A DNA stretch of 64,000 nucleotides, taken from assembly GCA_022559845.1 (NCBI GenBank), contig CM040128.1:74587247-74651246 (forward strand), read 5' to 3'. Shown here piece after piece: positions 35,706 through 47,550 of the stretch. The translations under genes and the position numbers were made by a program. The notes below the pieces were generated by a model. It saw only the letters and a program-made list of their open reading frames with translations, did no database searches and was not told where the DNA came from. The stretch is from Amorphophallus konjac (lineage: Eukaryota > Streptophyta > Magnoliopsida > Alismatales > Araceae). Within the stretch, counting starts at the first letter, position 1, and each line of letters starts with the position of its first letter.

Positions 35706-36005
35706 CTTCAGCTTCTAGCCCCTATGCGCGGGAAGCCTCGAACTCTTCAAAGGATACAACTGGAGGAAGAACGCTTGCTGCTTCCTTTTCTGCGACCTTC
35801 CTCCATCGTGCCTGTGTCACTCGGGTCACTGCCGCTTTGGCCTTCCCAACGGCCTCTCTGAACTGGGATCGGGTCCGCTTTCTCAAATCGCCAGGAGGCA
35901 GTGGCGTCGTGGTCGGAGCTGACTTGGGAGCCTCAAAGTATGCTGGCTTCTGAGCTTTTATTATTAGCTCCCCAAAGTGCCGGGTCTCCTCCAAAGTGGG
36001 TCGGA

Positions 36006-36090
36006 CTGCACATGCACGAAGGTGAGAATAATACATGACAATGAAGAAAAGAAGCTGGCCGACGGGCCTGAATAGAGAGATAGAACATAC
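36006..36090 (-). other. Intron of the Tat-2 antisense gene (85 bp)
   Basis: Donor GTATGT at 36090-36085 and acceptor GCATGTGCAG ending at 36006. The phase joins if the upstream exon is read in the frame after the 36190 shift. Confidence 0.55.
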
Positions 36091-38846
36091 TTGCTGGCCC
36101 CGTGTAGAAGGGGAAGAGAGGCCAATAATACAACGAGGGCACTTTGTCTCTCAAAGCTGCCTCGCGAATAAGCCAGCATAAAAGTTCATATCTTTTAACT
36201 CGTCTCGGCCAACATCGCCAGGTCCTCGTGGCCACGAGAAGACTAGTGGTAATATAAGCTCAGGTGGTCCAGCCCCCATCTCTCAGCATACATGAATGAG
36301 ATATGAAGGGGCCGGTCCAGAATGGCTTCGCTAGGACCACCCACTGAAAGACCATGCGATCGGAGGAGGGCAAATAGCCAAGGGGTGTTGTCATATAGAG
36401 CATCCCGCTTGTCTTCCCTACGGATGAAAGTCTGATAGGGCTGCAGCCTGTCAGCCTCGGGGCGCCAGTCAGCCACCGCCGAGATGGGTTCCTCCACTGG
36501 CAGAGGGAGTTGCTGAAGAACCACCCTCTCACTGCTTACACGGCATAGACCCCGAAGCGTTTTCACATAGTCATCCTTCCTGATTGTGGGCAACTTCGGG
36601 TCGACTTTGGTCCTGCGGCTTTTCACGGCTCTTCGGGCCTCAAGATAGGCCCTCACTTCCGTGTTGGTCCAAGATTTCAGCTTCTTCAAATAGGAGGGCT
36701 CAAAATCAAGGGTTGGCTCCGGCTGGGAGTCCAGAAATCTATGCTCTGCTACGGCCCAACACTCTCGGCGGGAGCTCCTGTAGAACCCCGTCCGCGCGTT
36801 CCACCACTTGATATACTCAAGAGTAACGCGGGGGAAGCGAGCAGGGGTTGGCACCCTGAAAGAAACATTTTCTCGGCGGTGGAAGAAGTCCCACCATATC
36901 CGGGCATCATCATTTGAAACTTGCCCAGCTTTGTGCCTATTGGGCAACGCAAATTGTGAAAAGGAATGAGGAATGTGCTGGTCATAGCCAAAGTTCCGGC
37001 TGAAGCGAAATGGATAATACGGCTCCAGCCACAAAATGCTGCTCTTTCGGAATACAAGGACGCTTGGCCTGATAGCCAGCGCCCAGTCAACCAACTCCTG
37101 CTCAAGGATGGGCCTTGTACACTTAGCCCTAGAGATTGGATGGGTATACTCCTCTGTCTCGAAGAGCTTGCACTGCCTCGTCCTGTTCACCAGCGGGCTG
37201 GAGTGGGCAGCTAAGCTCCAGAAGTGAAGAACCCCGGGTGAATCTGTGGGAATCCAGGCCAACTTGCCCCAAATGGCGAAGAGTTGCTCCGCTTGTGAGG
37301 ACGGCTCGACACTCGCGAACTCTATCATTCACGGGATAAGATGAGCTGACTGTAACGCTAGAGGGGTAGCCTCCGGAAAAAGGGTACAAACCTAAGCATT
37401 GAAGAAGTGTAACGGACCAACCATCCGCAGATTCCTGGGAAGACGCATCTTGTGCAGGTCTCCCAACATTTTGTAAGTGAGGCACAAAGCCACTAGGCAG
37501 AGGGACAGCTTAGTACCCCAAGCCATGAGACAGGTGGGATAGATAGCCTCTGCTCTAATCACGCTCTCATCGCCATGCGGGAGAGCGAAAAAACAGATCC
37601 AATAGACCAGGTATGCGGCACAGTGTGTGACTGCATCGACACCAGTGGGGTTCGGGTCCTCCCTCTCCCCTCTTCTTGAAGATGATGCTGCGGCCTATCA
37701 TCGGACTCTCTTCTTCCTCTTCGGAGCCATCGGCGCTATTGGGGGAAAGTCCTCGTACTTCTTCTTTCCGCCAAAGAAATATTGGAGCCAGGTGCCCATC
37801 TGCACCCTCCGCTTCTCGCCCGGCTTCCTAGATTCCCTCGTGTCATGTGACGAGTGGTAAAGTGTGCGGTATGCCTTCATCAGATAGCGATAAGCGTGGC
37901 CCACCAGATATCAACCCTCAGCGTCGGTCTGATCCTTCAGCCAGTTAGGCCAGCAGACTTCCTCGTACGGCTCTCCGTCGATGGGTAGACCGCTAAGCTG
38001 TGAGAGGCTCCATAAATCCAGAGACGTTTCTCCTTCCGAGGTATAAAAAGTGTTGTACTCGGGGTAGAATACTTCGATCATGCCACAACATAAGCCTCGG
38101 GAGATGGGGTAGCGGTATCTTGAGGCGTACACGCTGTGATAGACGCCAGCCCTGGTCAGGAGGGGAGTGTAGTGTTGCAGCACATAATTCGTGAACTCCA
38201 CTGCTCCAGGTCTGAATGCATGGGCATCGGTGGCTCTCAGCTTGGCAAACCACCCCATGGATATTTGATGCTTAAAACGGATCGCCAGGCAGTCCAGCAG
38301 AAAAGATTCTTCCCTGTACCCCCATTTCAACGGGGCAAGAAACAAGCCAAAGATCGGCTTCTCCCAGTCCACCCTGCCTGCGGAATCATTCCACCGAGTG
38401 GGTACAAATTCAGGGGCCCTGGTCAGCAGCCCATCTTCTGGAGCTAGATCTTGCAGTCCAAGCACGACGCTCCATTTCCTGACTTCGCCGGGAAGATAAA
38501 TAGGCCTTCCCCGCACTACACAGTCTGTTAGACTATCCCTCTCCACTAGCAAGGCTTGCTCGGCTTTGCGAACGAGGAACATGTCTCTCTTTCCTTAAAG
38601 GTTGAAGCGCCGGAGGAAGGACATCAGATGTTTGTCCTTGGGGTGATCCCGCCTGACAGCGCCTTCCCGGTCATAATGAAAAGAATCGCCTCCAAGGATG
38701 AGGAGACGGCTAGTGTTCACAGTATCGGTCTCCGAATCCGAGGACTCTGCAACTACAGCAAGCTGATCGTGCCCCCGATCAAGGGAATGGATGTTCTCCC
38801 ACGTCACCACGGTGCGGGAAGCGGAAGAAGAAGAACTAGATGCCAT

Positions 38847-39244
38847 GTTAGCTGCAAAGAAGCACATCAAACAATAAACAAAGTCAGAAAATAGCTGATC
38901 AAGGGAAATTTTTGACAGAATTTCGGCAGAGTCTCCCCAGCACGGGAGATTGTCAAAGAAAAGTGGGAACACATCCACTAAGGGAATGGCCCCTAAAAGT
39001 AGCCATCGACATTACACCAAGGCCAAATGGGACACCCGGGGGAATAGCTCCGAGGGCAAGCCCTACTAGAAGCCTCCCGGGGCCCAGAGAATGGGTTTTA
39101 CAACCCGAATAAGCAACACTCCACTCACCCCAAGGAGCTCGCCCACGCCCTCAGCTCACTCGGCATCGCGGGAGGAGAAGAAAGGGAGGAGAGAGAAAGA
39201 AATCTCGCAAATGAACAGTGATAAAAGAAGAATGAGAGGCAAAA
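38847..39244 (-). promoter_or_regulatory. 5' leader of the Tat-2 antisense gene
   Basis: It lies between the TATA box (39247-39257) and the ATG at 38846. A branch/acceptor-like tract (TGTTTGATGTGCTTCTTTGCAG, positions 38872-38851) suggests an intron in the 5' leader. The in-frame upstream ATG at 38978 would lie in that intron. Confidence 0.5.
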
Positions 39245-39246
39245 GC

Positions 39247-39257
39247 CTTATATAGGG
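39247..39257 (-). promoter_or_regulatory. TATA box for the Tat-2 antisense gene
   Basis: The minus strand reads CCTATATAAGG, about 400 bases before the antisense ATG. Immediately upstream lies the CGCGCCGGATTA array (39283-39560). Confidence 0.65.
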
Positions 39258-39282
39258 GGGGGTTTAGATGTTAATCCGACGT

Positions 39283-39560
39283 GCTATTTAGCGCGCCGAA
39301 TTAACGTCCCCCAAACCAAAAGGCGTGCCAATTTTAGGCACGTCGGATTAGCTCCTTCCAAGCGACCAGGCCGCGCCGGATTAAGACTCCGCTGACCGAG
39401 ACCGAGCTGGATTAGCTCCTTCCAAGCGACCAAGCCGCGCCGGATTAAGACTCCGCTGACCGGGACCATGCCGGATTAGCGTCCAAGGCCAAGGGGCACG
39501 CCGGATTGACCCCGCGCCGTATTAATATTCAAACGGCGCCGGATTGGTATCCGTGCCGGA
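39283..39560. repeat. CGCGCCGGATTA array beside the antisense promoter, with a 64-bp tandem duplication
   Basis: About ten copies of G(C/T)GCCGGATTA or GCGCGCC. ATTAGCTCCTTCCAAGCGAC starts at 39347 and again at 39411, a 64-bp tandem duplication that includes one motif copy per unit. The same motif precedes the LTR TATA boxes of this element. Confidence 0.8.
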
Positions 39561-41780
39561 TTAAGGGCCGTTCCAAGCCTCTGTCAATTGAAGAGGAGAT
39601 CATTCCGGGCAAAGCTCATCCGTCGACCTTGCTGCACTCGTGCCTCGCTCGCAACATGATGCGGGATGGACCACGGACTCGACTCCAAATGGATATGCGA
39701 CCCTCGGACTCTAAACAAGCTCGCGATCGTCCCTTATCAAGGGAAGCGTCGGACGTGCACGGTTGAGAAATCGGCGTGAGCTAGGGTGGTCAACTCACAA
39801 TTTTGTGCCCGGATCGGGTCACGGGATGGGTCTCGCTCTCTCTCGCAGCAGCGGTGATATAAAAAGATATCGAGCTAACGGCCCTAACACATGCTCTCTA
39901 GCAACGGCATATAAAGCATATACGAATAAAGCAAATGCCAGGTAAAGGAGCGAATACGATACCTCCACGCGCCTGGCGTGGGGAAGACGATCCCAGCCGA
40001 TCTCATACTCCCGGAATAATTATTACACAAGTATTACAGCAAATATGAATGCCCACTCCACGTAGGGAGGTAAAGGGTGACACAATGGAACCCGGGAGTA
40101 GCGGTTTCGGGTTGACGGGCCGCTTCTTGTGTTGCTTTGGCGACACCCGTACTCACGACCGTGGGACCCACGTGCTGGTCCGAGGGGCCGTGTGGGACCG
40201 GGGTGACACCACTGCGGTGGGGGCACCTGGAAGGGCGCTCCTTGGGACGGCGGTGTGCTGGTTCGCCGGCCGGAGGCCGGGCTGCTCCGATCTCCACTCG
40301 CCGGAGTTGCTGGCCACGGATCTGCAGTTCTGTTTTGTAGTGTGCGACCCGGCGAGATCTACTGCTGTGGTCACTCCCGATGTCGGATAGACGCACAAGA
40401 GGTACCGATGGAAAGCTGACTTGAAATCCTTCGATCTGTGGCTAGAGAAAGAAATTTGAGTTTCCCGTTGATGGCCTTTGTTGAATTTTCAAGCTGCTGA
40501 CTCACAGGATCTGAAAACTCAGGGTAGAACCAAGTTTTCCTGAGAGTTGGCGTTGACCGCGATGTAGACCTTCGATTCAGCCTATGAACCCTTCATAAAA
40601 GTTGTAGGGGCCGAAGAGAGGAAAACGGGGATATATTGTATGAAAGGTTTGGTGGAAGTTTCAATTGTTTGTAGATTTTATACTGACTTGGGGTCGGATC
40701 TGGACAGCAGAAATAGATCTGAATTTGGGGGAAAGACAAAATTTCTAAAAATAGGTATAGGGCTTTAGAAATTCGACAAAAATTTGTGGAGGGTGGGGAT
40801 GATGGACAGAACCTCCAATAAATTTGGGGGTTCCAAAAAAAAGTAAAAATGAGGTCAAAAGGTGGAAGAATTAAGCTTCTACTACACAGATCTGAAAAGG
40901 GACAGATCTGGAAGATAGAAAGACACGAAAATGAAAAAATGTAAGAAAAAGTATAAAGGATGTGATTGTTTTACTGGAGGTTGGGAATCAAGAGAGGAAC
41001 AAACCCTGAAAAGCTCAACTCCAAATGATTTCGGAGTTGGGAGTTAAAATTCCTGGAGTGGGACTCTGTCCAGCCAAACAGAACCTTGGACAGATCTTCG
41101 GAGGTGGCTTCACGACGGCTCGATGGCGGCACGAACGGTGCGGCGGCACCAGAGATGAAATCAGAGATAGAGAGGCTCAGGTAGAAGGGGTTCTCAATCC
41201 TGAAATGTAGTGGGAAGAAGGATGAACCAAGAGGAGAGAGGGGAGGGGCGCACCAGCTCCAATGCTCATTCAACAAATTTTCTTCTCATTAATTCACACA
41301 AATGGAAATTACATGCCTTATATAATAAATGGAAAATGACCACTAATACCCTCAGATCTAGGGTTGGGAGGGGTATACAAGGTGTAGAACTAATTAGTTC
41401 TAATGGCATTTTTTTTCAAAAATAAAAATGGGGGGGGGGCCTTGACCAAGGGGACATGGTAGGTGGCCAACTTTGACATTTTAAACCACTTGTCTCCCCA
41501 TGTGTCCAATTGACTTGTCAAACCTTCTAGATGCCACCTTGGCTTTTGACCAGTCTCACATGGATGAGGTGGACCAATGGGGAAGGAGTGGGGGCCCCCT
41601 AGCAGGTCCTACTGGCATTTTGTACATAAACCCACACAATCCTAAGGAAGAACAAATAGGCTCATAAAGCCTTACAATTGTGAATCTACTTCTCCCAGGA
41701 TATATAAAACAAATAATACGACACAAATACAAAAATAAAATATAAATGCTCGGAGTTGATTCCCATTAATTAACACCCAC
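39561..41780 (+). other. Tat-2 non-coding internal region
   Basis: No convincing gene. 39780-40400 is GC-rich with overlapping ORFs on both strands and no known motif. 40430-41450 is AT-richer and resembles a leader or LTR fragment of another element: a TATATAATAAATG box near 41315 and a G-run at 41430. A small degraded insertion could be hidden here; I could not fix its ends. Confidence 0.35.
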
Positions 41781-41794
41781 GGCTGGGGGGCATT
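41781..41794 (+). other. Polypurine tract of Tat-2
   Basis: GGCTGGGGGGCATT directly before the LTR start TGTTGGCACTC. It sets the element's plus orientation and shows that this is the 3' LTR. Confidence 0.7.
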
Positions 41795-44700
41795 TGTTGG
41801 CACTCAAAATATCACTTGCGGCGATCAAGTCTCAAAGACGAATGACACGGCCCACTGAAGCCCAGAAGCCGATAAATATCAACATATTGAAGACTTCTCA
41901 AGCTTCCAGAGCCTCGAGTCACCCTGTATGAACATGGGGACTTCACCTCAGGAGAATCAAGATGAACTCCCAACCAACCGATAGTGCGACCAAGCCTGCC
42001 CAATGAACCGGCATCGACTCCGTCGTGCCGCATACACTACACCGGTTGTCCGACCAAGGATGACGGTCTACCCAGTGGCCACCCACCTCATGAAAGACTC
42101 TCCTGAGATGAAAGAATGCCCTTGGCTCTTCAAAACGGGGGACCGAAGGCTCTGTCGGTAGAAGATCCTGGCTACCCGGCATAGGTACGGCTTCTCGCCA
42201 AGTGGGGCCCGTTAGTGGCCGAATGATCGCTCGACATGGGCGGAACTATCCCGGGTGCCATCCCCCTCTCCAAGAAGCTTCGAGCACAAAACAGATTGAG
42301 CTGGCAGCACATATCATAGTGCCGAGAGCCGTGTCAGCGGAAAACCCCCGTGATCAAACCAAAGTCATTTCAAGTTCCGAGAATGGCCATACGTCATCCT
42401 GAGAGCTTCGATAAGTCATCTCGTCGAGGTTTCGAAGAACGGTGGTGAGATAAATGTTCACGATGATCCCCGGAACCATCCCCAGACTCATCGACTGACC
42501 CGCGACGTGCGAGAGACGCTAATACAGGGTGCCCGCTTATCCGGCGCCCCTCTATTCCGACGCGCAAAAGCCCCTTTACCCGGCACCCTCCTATTCCGGT
42601 GCGCTAAAGCTGCGTAGCTCCCTTCCCGGTGCGCCATCCCTCGCGTCGGATTAGGATTCGAGCCCGCTCCTATATATATGATGCTCCCAAAAGAGAAAGA
42701 AGGGGGTTGGGAGGAGGTTTTCGAAACAAGGAAATCGAGAGATAAGAGAAAGGGCATGATAGCCAATCGTCGGAGAGGGAGAGGGTTTCTTGTGAGTGAA
42801 GCAGGGTCCCTCTGAGCACCCTTCGCCGCCGTTTTCCCTCCTCAGCCTGAAGCCCTCCGGAGCCGGAGAAAAAGGAGTCATCCCGACACTATGTTCTTCG
42901 AATAGGTGGGTCGTCTGAGTTTCCCATCTGTCCCCTGACTGTTTTCCTCTCAATCGAATGTAAGCAAAAGGGTGAGGGATGGCGATGATATGAGCTAACC
43001 CCTCCCCCCTTCTTCGCCATCTTTTCTCTTTGTTGCTCTCATGTGAGCTTCCCTGTAAGTGAAACGATGGCCGTGTCGCGATGCCGGCGCCGAACTTGTA
43101 ACATATGTGCAGTTTCCTTCGCCGATGGGGTGATGACATGCGTATATGAATATATTGGTGGATCAAATGCTCAATGCCTTGTTCTCTTCTTCCACCGCTA
43201 TTTCATTCGGAGGATATATATATATTAGCATCTTCCCGTGCATAGCTTTATGATTCCAGTTTCCCCCGATTCCGAATACGCCCTGGAATGCCATGGGCTA
43301 CAAGGATAACCCCTCCCTGGGTCCTCCGTGTCTATGTCCGTGCACACGCTTCTCCCCGTTTTGATACGAGATCAAACCTTGGCCTTCCTCTCTCTTTGCA
43401 TTTCTCTGTTGCTCAGAGGAGGCAGGTGCTGCTTCCGGGATAGTGGTGTCCGCTTCGTGACTACTGCATTCCAGCCATTCTTGTATATGCGTGTGTAGAC
43501 AAATCATCCTAGCTGCATATCGACTGCCTTTCTCCGTGACTATTGTTTGCATTCTCTTCTATGGATGGCAACCCAGTCTCGCGAGCCTCAACACCTTAAC
43601 CATGTGAGTGGTGATCTATCAATGCCGAATGTCTTCATTCCTCTCGTTTGTGGTTTGCAGCCACTGAACCATTCGAGTTCCGTTGTTTTGGTCTTAGCCA
43701 CCCGGGGAGGGGGATATTCCCCACCATTTCACAGAACTGCCGATCGGCCAGGGGAACTCCACTTCTGAGTGATGGATGTTTCCCATGAGTCACAGAGCTA
43801 ACAACAACTGGGGCTTCAGCCCAACAATTCTAAACCCGCAGTCCTCCGGGACCCTGTGGTGACTAAGGGAGAAAATGCTCCTAATCGGGTAGTCCTCGGA
43901 GCCTCTGTCCCTAATAGTCTCTCTCTAGTGGATGCAGTGCACGCTGTAGGTCACCCACCCCTCGTAGGTCAGTCCTCGGGGTGTTTCTTCCGTCACTAGC
44001 TGCCGCGTCCCTCTGTTTCCACCCACGGAGCAATGGTGCTTCTCGCAGGCTGGTCCTCGGGGTATCCTGTCCGATTGGGATTTCACTGGCTGCCACCATA
44101 CACCCCGGCTGTTTAGGGGCTTACTCCACGAGTGATTATGACCCCGTTTCTCCCCTGTAATCCTTCAGAGACGGGGGAGATGCTGCCCAATTTTTGACAG
44201 AACTCTTTTAACTGATAAGAGCACTTGTGTAAAATGGCTTCAATAAAACATTTGTTTTGAGATAAAGGACCCTAGTGCTTGAGTATGGACCTCGCACTAG
44301 CTCATCACTTCATTCTAGAAGGGCTCTGGACTTCAATTAAACAAACAATCACCCTAATTGAACACAAAACTCTCAACAGAGTCCTAATAAACTCAAATCA
44401 TTTCAAAATTCATCAAAAATCAGCTGAAATGGCGCAGTCCTAATCCGGCGCGCCTTAATACGACGCGGTACCCCCCACGCCGGAATAACCATACACTCAT
44501 AAAAATTTATTTTCAAATGGCTCGTTCTCGGCGCGCCCTAAACCGGCGCGCCCCAAGCCCACCGTGCCGTTTTAACGTTTGTTAAGGCCGCGCCGGATTA
44601 AGATCATTTACCCACGTTTGGCCGTGCCGGGAAAACCTATCCCTACGCGTGGTCGCGTCGGTTTTGAACCATTATGATGTTCTGATCACTCCCTCGCCCT

Positions 44701-45479
44701 CAGAGCGATCCTCATCTCCCGCGATCGAGATCAATGACCCTAATTAATAATAAATTGAATAAGAAAGGGGCTATGCAAGCCCGAGCCATCTCGCTTTTAC
44801 TACCATGTCCGATAGCACTCTGCTTTCGGTACTATGCTTATGCTGCCACTTTCATTTCCCCTTGGGGAAGGTTAATAATTTGATTGATCACTGATCATTA
44901 TTATAACTCTACTGCCATGTTTAGCATAATCATGAGCATCATGCGTGTATGCCCGCATAGACCCTCAGGTATATCATATGGCACTGACGGAAGCCCAGGT
45001 TATCCCCGACCGGAAGTCTTTGCTATGCGCGATGGTGGTCTTCGGACCTATGTCCTCTGCCACGTACCAAGGGTCTCCAATTTAATGAACCATGCTTCTC
45101 TTTCATGATAGATAGAAACATCTCGTGTGACCTCGTCACGTTCACACCTTCACATCTTCATTCCGGCCTCAACAGCCCACTATCTCGGCAATTAATCAAA
45201 GGTTTTCCCTCCTCGTGGGGGATGTAATTAATGCCACAGCCTTTATGGTGTGGCGGACTGCTGGTCCTGACCGAATCTCACTCTCGCCCGTGTACGGGTG
45301 AGAATGAGCGCATAATAAACTCGTCATGTACGTGACTGGCACGCCCGCGCAGTCAATCAGTCAATTAATTACCGGTTAGTTAATTGGTTGATCGACGCAC
45401 AAATAAACCAAATAAGCCCATCAATAAAACATCTTTGTTAATACAAAGAAAATAAAAGAGGAAACCCCATGGGCAAACA
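41795..45479 (+). repeat. Tat-2 3' LTR (3685 bp)
   Basis: It runs TGTTGGCACTC to CAAACA, complete. TATA box CTATATATATG near 42669. GGCGCGCC clusters lie at 42520-42660 and 44440-44650. Bases 45120-45350 match, with substitutions, the inverted 8382-8600 of the Tat-1 LTR (CATAAAGGCT(A/G)TG, TTAATTAC, TGACTGGCACGCC), a conserved U5-side block of the two families. Confidence 0.9.
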
Positions 45480-45484
45480 CACCC
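45480..45484 (+). repeat. Target-site duplication CACCC, right of Tat-2
   Basis: It matches 21049-21053. Confidence 0.92.
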
Positions 45485-47531
45485 TGAGAGTCTTCAGTTA
45501 AATAAAGACTGCTCACAGGGGCGTCAAATCTAATTCTTGAGAAATTAAAGTTATAACATTACAAAATTCATATCTTTGAAGCCAAAACTCAATAATTATA
45601 TCTGAACATGTTTCTGGACTCCTAAGGATTTATACTACATATTCATGTCCTTACTTTCAAATTTTGAGAAACTTTTTCGAAATGAACAGTACTTTGAGTC
45701 ACAAAACGTATCCACCGGGTGAAAACCACCCACTGTAATTGGCGCCCCAAGCCAGGGCGCCAATTCATAAAATGACGACAGCCCTCAAGTCTTCAATTAA
45801 TTGAAGACTTAATGTTGGGCACCAATTTCAATATATATCTATATTTTTTGAAAAATCATAATTTTGAAAGGTTGAGAAATCCCAGGCGTCAATTCTTCAA
45901 ATGACGACATCCAGCAAGTCTTCAATTTATTGAAGACTGCATATAGGGGCGCCAATTCCTTATACACATAGATATATTCCAAAATTGGCCCCTGTAATTG
46001 GCGCCCCAAGCCAGGGCGCCAATTACTGAATTGACGACGGCCAGGACATCTTCAATTAAATGAAGACATCCCGGGGGGCGCCAATTTCATATATGCTTAT
46101 ATAAATTTTTAAAAATTAAAAATTTGAAGGATTAGCAAACCCCCAGATGCCAACTCAGTAATTACAACTTCTGATCTTGATCTGCCTCAAACACAACCCT
46201 AATCCATACTCCTACGTATAATGAATTATTGAATTCCATTCCATGATAAATCTACTTGTGTATACTCTACATGGTCAAAACCTTGAACCTCTTAAACTGC
46301 CATTTGGGAGTGTTAGAGCTAAGTGCCATGCAGAGTAAAGTGCTACGTTTTGGAAGCCACCTCTTTAGGCCGTATGGCGCAAAGTGCTACACGACGGGAG
46401 CCACCTCTTGAGCATGTAGGGGCAGCCTCTAGAGTCCTCCATAACCAAATGACTAGTTATTCTCGTCTGTAATACTACGTTTTTAAATTCTTGAAATTCC
46501 ATATTAAGTGGGTGTCAAAGGTAATACATGAAATGATGTGCATTTAGGGCCCGGTCTGGTCCTGGGAGGAGCACCCGAAGGTACTTGTGCCCATGGGAGT
46601 TTATTGACCACGGTGTTTGGCATTACATCGGAGTACTTGCTTGACTTGATACAGTCCACCCCTACTCTCTCTCTACTCACTTGACTCGACTTGCGTGGCC
46701 CAGAACGGGCAATACTTGACTTTTGACCTGAGAAAAAGGGTAAGTTACTTGCTTGATTGAAACAGCCAATTCTACTGATACGTACTTGACTTTGCTTGCT
46801 TGTATTGCATTTTTGCTTGCTCGTACCTGAGATACACTTGTACATGAGTTCTTTCTCGCACTTTCGTAATCGTACATGAATCCCTTAAATCCCTGCTTGC
46901 CCCGAAGTGGTATCTACATTATAAGTTCTTGAAATACTACTTGTCAAATACTTGAAATCTTGATATACGCTCTTTATACAGTTCTTAAATCTTGATCTCT
47001 TATTGTTCATCATGTCTAGACTTACCTATATACCTAATTCTTTTATACGTACCTCATGCATAGCCATACTGATAAATACATGCAAATTATAATTCACGTA
47101 AAGATTGCTTGAATTTGAGATGTAATTCCTACTGAGCGATTCGCTCATCCAGTTACTTCCTAACATTTTCAGGTGATTCGGATAGTGACAAGAATGGGAT
47201 TGGAACCGAGTGAAGAGTGTTCGCCTATCTTTAAATAGTCTTGTCCTTTAAATTTATTTGAGTCTACTTGTACTCCCAGGTATGTCATTAGTGGTGTGAA
47301 CCTTGTTAAGGCATGTAGCCAAATGTTTGTTTTTTTTCTAAATTTGGAAAAATTGTCATGGACTATCTTTAATCCCTTTGGTTAAGCAAATAAACTATTA
47401 GAAGTTATTAGATTTTATTAGTCTTTTGCGCACTCCGAAATTATGTATGTCAAACATTTTATCGCTCTAATGACACGATCTATATAGACGCGTCACGCAT
47501 CCGAGTAATCTTCCGCGCTCAGAACATGACA
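45485..47531 (+). repeat. Tekay-1 5' LTR, right part
   Basis: It continues the GGCGCC-CAATT/GAAGAC array (45490-46090) directly from 21053, then a tandem pair GCCACCTCTT (46350 and 46400). It ends about ATGACA at 47531, seven bases before the primer-binding site. LTR total is about 4.0 kb. No genes; the minus ORFs at 46504-46877 are chance. Confidence 0.82.
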
Positions 47532-47538
47532 GTCTTCG

Positions 47539-47550
47539 TGGTATCAGAGC
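47539..47550 (+). other. Primer-binding site of Tekay-1 (TGGTATCAGAGC)
   Basis: Initiator tRNA-Met type; it marks the LTR/internal boundary. Confidence 0.88.

Larger units (their letters stand above)
35504..38846 (-). pseudogene. Tat-2 antisense gene with plant-mobile-domain-like region, first three exons
   Basis: The start ATG at 38846 is preceded by acceptor-like CTTCTTTGCAG. The first coding exon runs 38846-36091, about 919 codons in one frame with stops at 38595, 37911, 37698, 37695, 37393, 37329 and 36243 and a probable 1-base frameshift near 36190. Exons 36005-35706 (with one in-frame TAG) and 35626-35504 follow; introns are 85 and 79 bases with GT..AG. Each junction leaves one base and takes two. 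LSQLSGLPIDGEPY (near 38000) and YLVYWICFFALPHGDES with AWGTKLSLCL (37620-37490) resemble the plant mobile domain found in MAIN/MAIL proteins and in TE-borne ORFs. A second WDFFHRRE block is near 36890. Antisense extra ORFs are known from Tat elements; its function is unknown. Confidence 0.72.
21054..45479 (+). mobile_element. Tat-2: gag-pol-less Tat element with antisense gene, interrupted by Sire-2
   Basis: Its parts are a truncated 5' LTR (21054-23323), internal DNA 23324-24288 and 35499-41794, and a full 3' LTR (41795-45479). Ends are fixed by CACCC duplications. The internal region has no primer-binding site, gag or pol. One deletion seems to run from inside the 5' LTR (23323) to the 3' end of the antisense gene, whose stop codon is 7 bases from the junction. 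Orientation is set by the polypurine tract before the 3' LTR. Without Sire-2 the copy is about 13.2 kb. Confidence 0.88.

Noticed and set aside
37322..37391. A further intron in the antisense gene
   Set aside because: The 42-70 base candidate has weak ends and breaks phase, whereas the reading frame passes straight through with only two stops of the C>T type.
35504..38846. Ordinary host gene at this place
   Set aside because: It lies between two LTRs of one element with exact target duplications, and antisense ORFs are a known Tat feature, so it belongs to the element.
40023..40398. Overlapping GC-rich ORFs (up to 120 codons) in Tat-2 internal DNA
   Set aside because: Both strands are open, as expected from high GC; no family resemblance.
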